A stretch of DNA of 64,000 nucleotides from Perkinsus olseni (lineage: Eukaryota; Perkinsozoa; Perkinsida; Perkinsidae). Location: contig JABANP010000012.1 of assembly GCA_013115135.1 (NCBI GenBank), forward strand, positions 186,001 to 250,000. Direction: 5' to 3'. The notes beneath the pieces were generated by a model. The model was given only the letters and a program-made list of their open reading frames with translations. It did not search any database and was not told the DNA's origin. Both the position numbers and the translations under genes were made by a program. Shown here in pieces: positions 61,743 to 64,000 of the stretch (positions are counted from its first letter, which is position 1; every line of letters starts with the position of its first letter).

Positions 61743-63828
61743 ATGCGGGTTGAAACACCGGGGTGGTGGGAGGAGGTTGAAGATCAAAATTAGGTTCATA
61801 CTTCAATGTGAAGATGATGTCTATTCTCGACAGGAGAAGGATGCGGCTAAGGAAGAGCTCATGAAAGCGATCAGGGAGCAAAGTACTTCACGAGTCAATC
61901 GAAAAATGCACAAAGTGAAACGCTTCGCTCCGCCGTCTTCTGTCAGGCCAGAGTGTATGGTACAAGGAACTTTGTGAGGAGTTTGGGTGGACGCCCGATG
62001 AGAAGTTGGTAATATTGGCAGCGGGTCAGTTTCATCGTTAGGAGGCCTCGAATGGTCTCAGGTAGCCGAGATGGAAACAAAAAACGAGGAAGAGCTCAAG
62101 AAACTAGAGCTGAGCATTGAAGGTTGGGCGGGGTCATCGTCGTCATTTGATCTCGGCAAATCGATCATCTGATCGATTATGGTTGAGTCAACGTTCGTTA
62201 TTTCTTCTTAGACGCGCAAGAGAATTTGGGAGACATCGAGCAGCGGGATGCCATCCTGAACAAGGGAGAGTTTTATCTCAGGATAGGTAAGAGGGCTTCG
62301 CTCCGCTGCAAAAGAAGATATTTCAAGGGAATTTGTTTCGGACTCTTTATGAGCAACCAGCGGTCAATAATCTATCCATGGAACTTCCTAGACTTTTCAT
62401 AGCACATTTGTTCTGCTTCGCTCCGCTGGTATTGGCAATTTGACTTTTTAGGTGATCGTGAGAAGGCTGTGGAGGCTTTCGAGGAGGCTTTGAAGATCAC
62501 TGTTGGGGTTGGGGCCAGGCTGGACAATATCCTCACGCAGATCCGGATGAATATCTTCTGGTGGGTTGTTGTTGTCCGCTAGTTGGTGTTGGTATGAGGG
62601 GAGTTGGGTTGGTGTTCAGGAACGACATTCAAGGGTGTAAGAAGAACATTGATCGAGCACACAGCGAGCTGTCCAAGGGAGGCGACTGGGAGAGACGCAA
62701 CAAGCTGAAGGTTTATGACGGCCTGTGAGTTCAGTCTTGTGCGTGCGTGCAACTCGTATTTCGGTTTTGGCTACCATAGTGCTGACGACTTCCTCGTCAC
62801 TCAGCTGCGGCATTTCAATCGTAATGTGGACCCCTCGTACCATTGCTTTTGCTTTTCACCCACTTCTCGTAATTCCGAGGGAAATAGCGACAGCTGATAG
62901 GCTGAGTTCCCTCAGGTATCAAATGATGACTCGGGACTTCGAGGCTGCTGCTGGTACGTGTGACCTTAGAAAGTGGAGAGTAGCTTGCTTCCTCTCAGGC
63001 CAATTCTTATCGGCCCTTCAGACTTTCACCGCCACTGAGCTCATGCCCTTCACGGACTACATCTTCTACACTGTGATCACCTCGATGGTGGCCACGGATC
63101 GGAAGACTGTCATGTAGGCGAGCTCTGGCGAGGGACGGCTTGACCACCGAACCACCGAACCACTCTATCAGGACTCAAGTGAAAACTTCTCCTGAAGTTC
63201 TCTCCGTCGTTGGCGATCTACCGCCGCTGAGGGAGTTCCTCACAAGCCTCTACGACTCACGATACAAGGAGTTTTTCGTGGCCTTCGGTGAGACACATGT
63301 CATATCGTCCGAGTTGGGAAAAAGTTGGTATTTCCAGGCGGGGTCATCCAGTTGGTGCGGAGAAATCGCTACATGAGTGTTCATCTGAGATACTTCAACC
63401 GTCAAATGAGACTGGTAAAGCGACTTTGCCGTGGCGATGGTCACATGTTGTTGTTTCTTGCCAGAACGCCTATCGACAATTCCTCGCTTCCTACAAGACT
63501 GTGACCTTGCGAATGATGGCCGATGCATTCGGTGTTACCCCCCAGTTCATTGATGAGTGAGTGCCGCCTCGTAGTCGCTGTTCCCAACGGCAGTTGCTTT
63601 AGGGAGCTCTCCTCATTCATCTCCTCGGGAAAGTTGTCGTGCAAGATCGACAAAGTGAATGGTGTGGTTGAGTCGAATGTGCAGGACGAGCGGAATGAAA
63701 AATACCAGAAAATCATCAAACAGGTAGGACGTACAGTTGAACGAACGTGGAGGCACCTGAGGTTTCGGTCCAGGGCGATCTTCTCCTTGAATAGAATCCA
63801 GAAGCTGTCGAAGATCATTGATATGTGA
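61743..63828 (+). CDS. RPN7: 26S proteasome regulatory subunit Rpn7 (PSMD6)
   Basis: About eleven exons follow Rpn7 in order: LKIKIRFILQCEDDVYS and AAKEELMKAIREQ; VWYKELCEEFGWTPDEKL; AEMETKNEEELKKLELSIE; AQENLGDIEQRDAILNKGEF; DREKAVEAFEEALKITVGVG; KKNIDRAHSELSKGGDWERR then NKLKVYDGL; RDFEAAA; FLSALQTFTATELMPFTDYI; LPPLREFLTSLYDSRYKEFF; NAYRQFLASYKTVTLRMMAD then AFGVTPQFIDE; ELSSFISSGKLSCKIDKVNG (PCI domain), and RIQKLSKIIDM at the end. Rpn7 is a lid subunit that scaffolds the proteasome. In the last exon GGC GAT CTT CTC CTT GAA runs into TAG; skipping one base restores the conserved last eleven residues. The 5' end is unsure: the family's first ~15 residues were not found. Confidence 0.85.
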
Positions 63829-64000
63829 ACCCTGTGAAGAGGTTTCAGTTTTCTATCGAGCGCAGTTGTTGCGTGGTTAGTGCCGGACATTAGAGCGGAA
63901 CTTCAGCCATGACACGAAATGATGCAACCGATACGAACGGTTGCACATGACGCGTCACAGTCTATACCTCCACAACTTAAAGAGCGCGCCATTGGGTTGC

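Overview
The window looks like nuclear DNA of an intron-rich protist. The best guess is an alveolate close to Perkinsus. This is inference from gene content, from many very short introns (about 44-55 nt, mostly GT-AG with a few GC-AG), and from compact genes on both strands; no rRNA, tRNA or organelle marker confirms it. Most genes had to be rebuilt by joining short exons by eye, so exon ends are models rather than observations.

Layout. 0.2-3.1 kb: two intronless equilibrative nucleoside transporter (ENT) paralogs, head to head. 3.7-6.3 kb: a nine-exon 3-ketoacyl-CoA thiolase with a PTS2-like N-terminus. 8.1-14.2 kb: a YAK1/DYRK kinase with a long Gln/His/Gly-rich tail spread over many small exons. 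15.0-18.8 kb: a tandem pair (A, B) of unrecognised genes with a CxC...CxxC motif. 18.8-23.9 kb: two copies of a ~2 kb segment carrying decayed pieces of the same family. 23.9-26.7 kb: a divergent biotin-dependent carboxyltransferase (MCC-beta-like). 28.4-29.7 kb: an intronless secreted protein with four 19-residue repeats. 30.3-34.8 kb: an acidic coiled-coil gene, a Vma12/TMEM199-like gene and a tubulin-tyrosine-ligase-like gene, all on the minus strand. 34.9-35.8 kb: a tandem satellite with a perfect hairpin. 36.6-38.5 kb: a decayed MULE (Mutator-like) transposase.

39.2-55.0 kb is the most striking part: seven paralogous multi-exon genes (G1-G7), all on the minus strand, spaced about 2.0-2.6 kb apart. 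Six have a recognisable signal-peptide exon. They share the same exon order and the same motifs, and one ~125-bp block inside the core exon is almost identical between five copies while its surroundings have diverged. I recognise no known domain. They are best described as a lineage-specific secreted gene family that is being homogenised locally.

56.9-63.8 kb holds housekeeping genes: two CCCH zinc-finger paralogs (minus strand), a METTL18/Hpm1-like protein-histidine methyltransferase and the 26S proteasome subunit Rpn7 (plus strand).

A recurring oddity is that several well-conserved genes (thiolase, METTL18, Rpn7, TTLL, probably YAK1, gene B) continue perfectly along their families only if one base is skipped. 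Assembly indels are the simplest explanation, but the bias towards one extra base deserves a check against reads and RNA.
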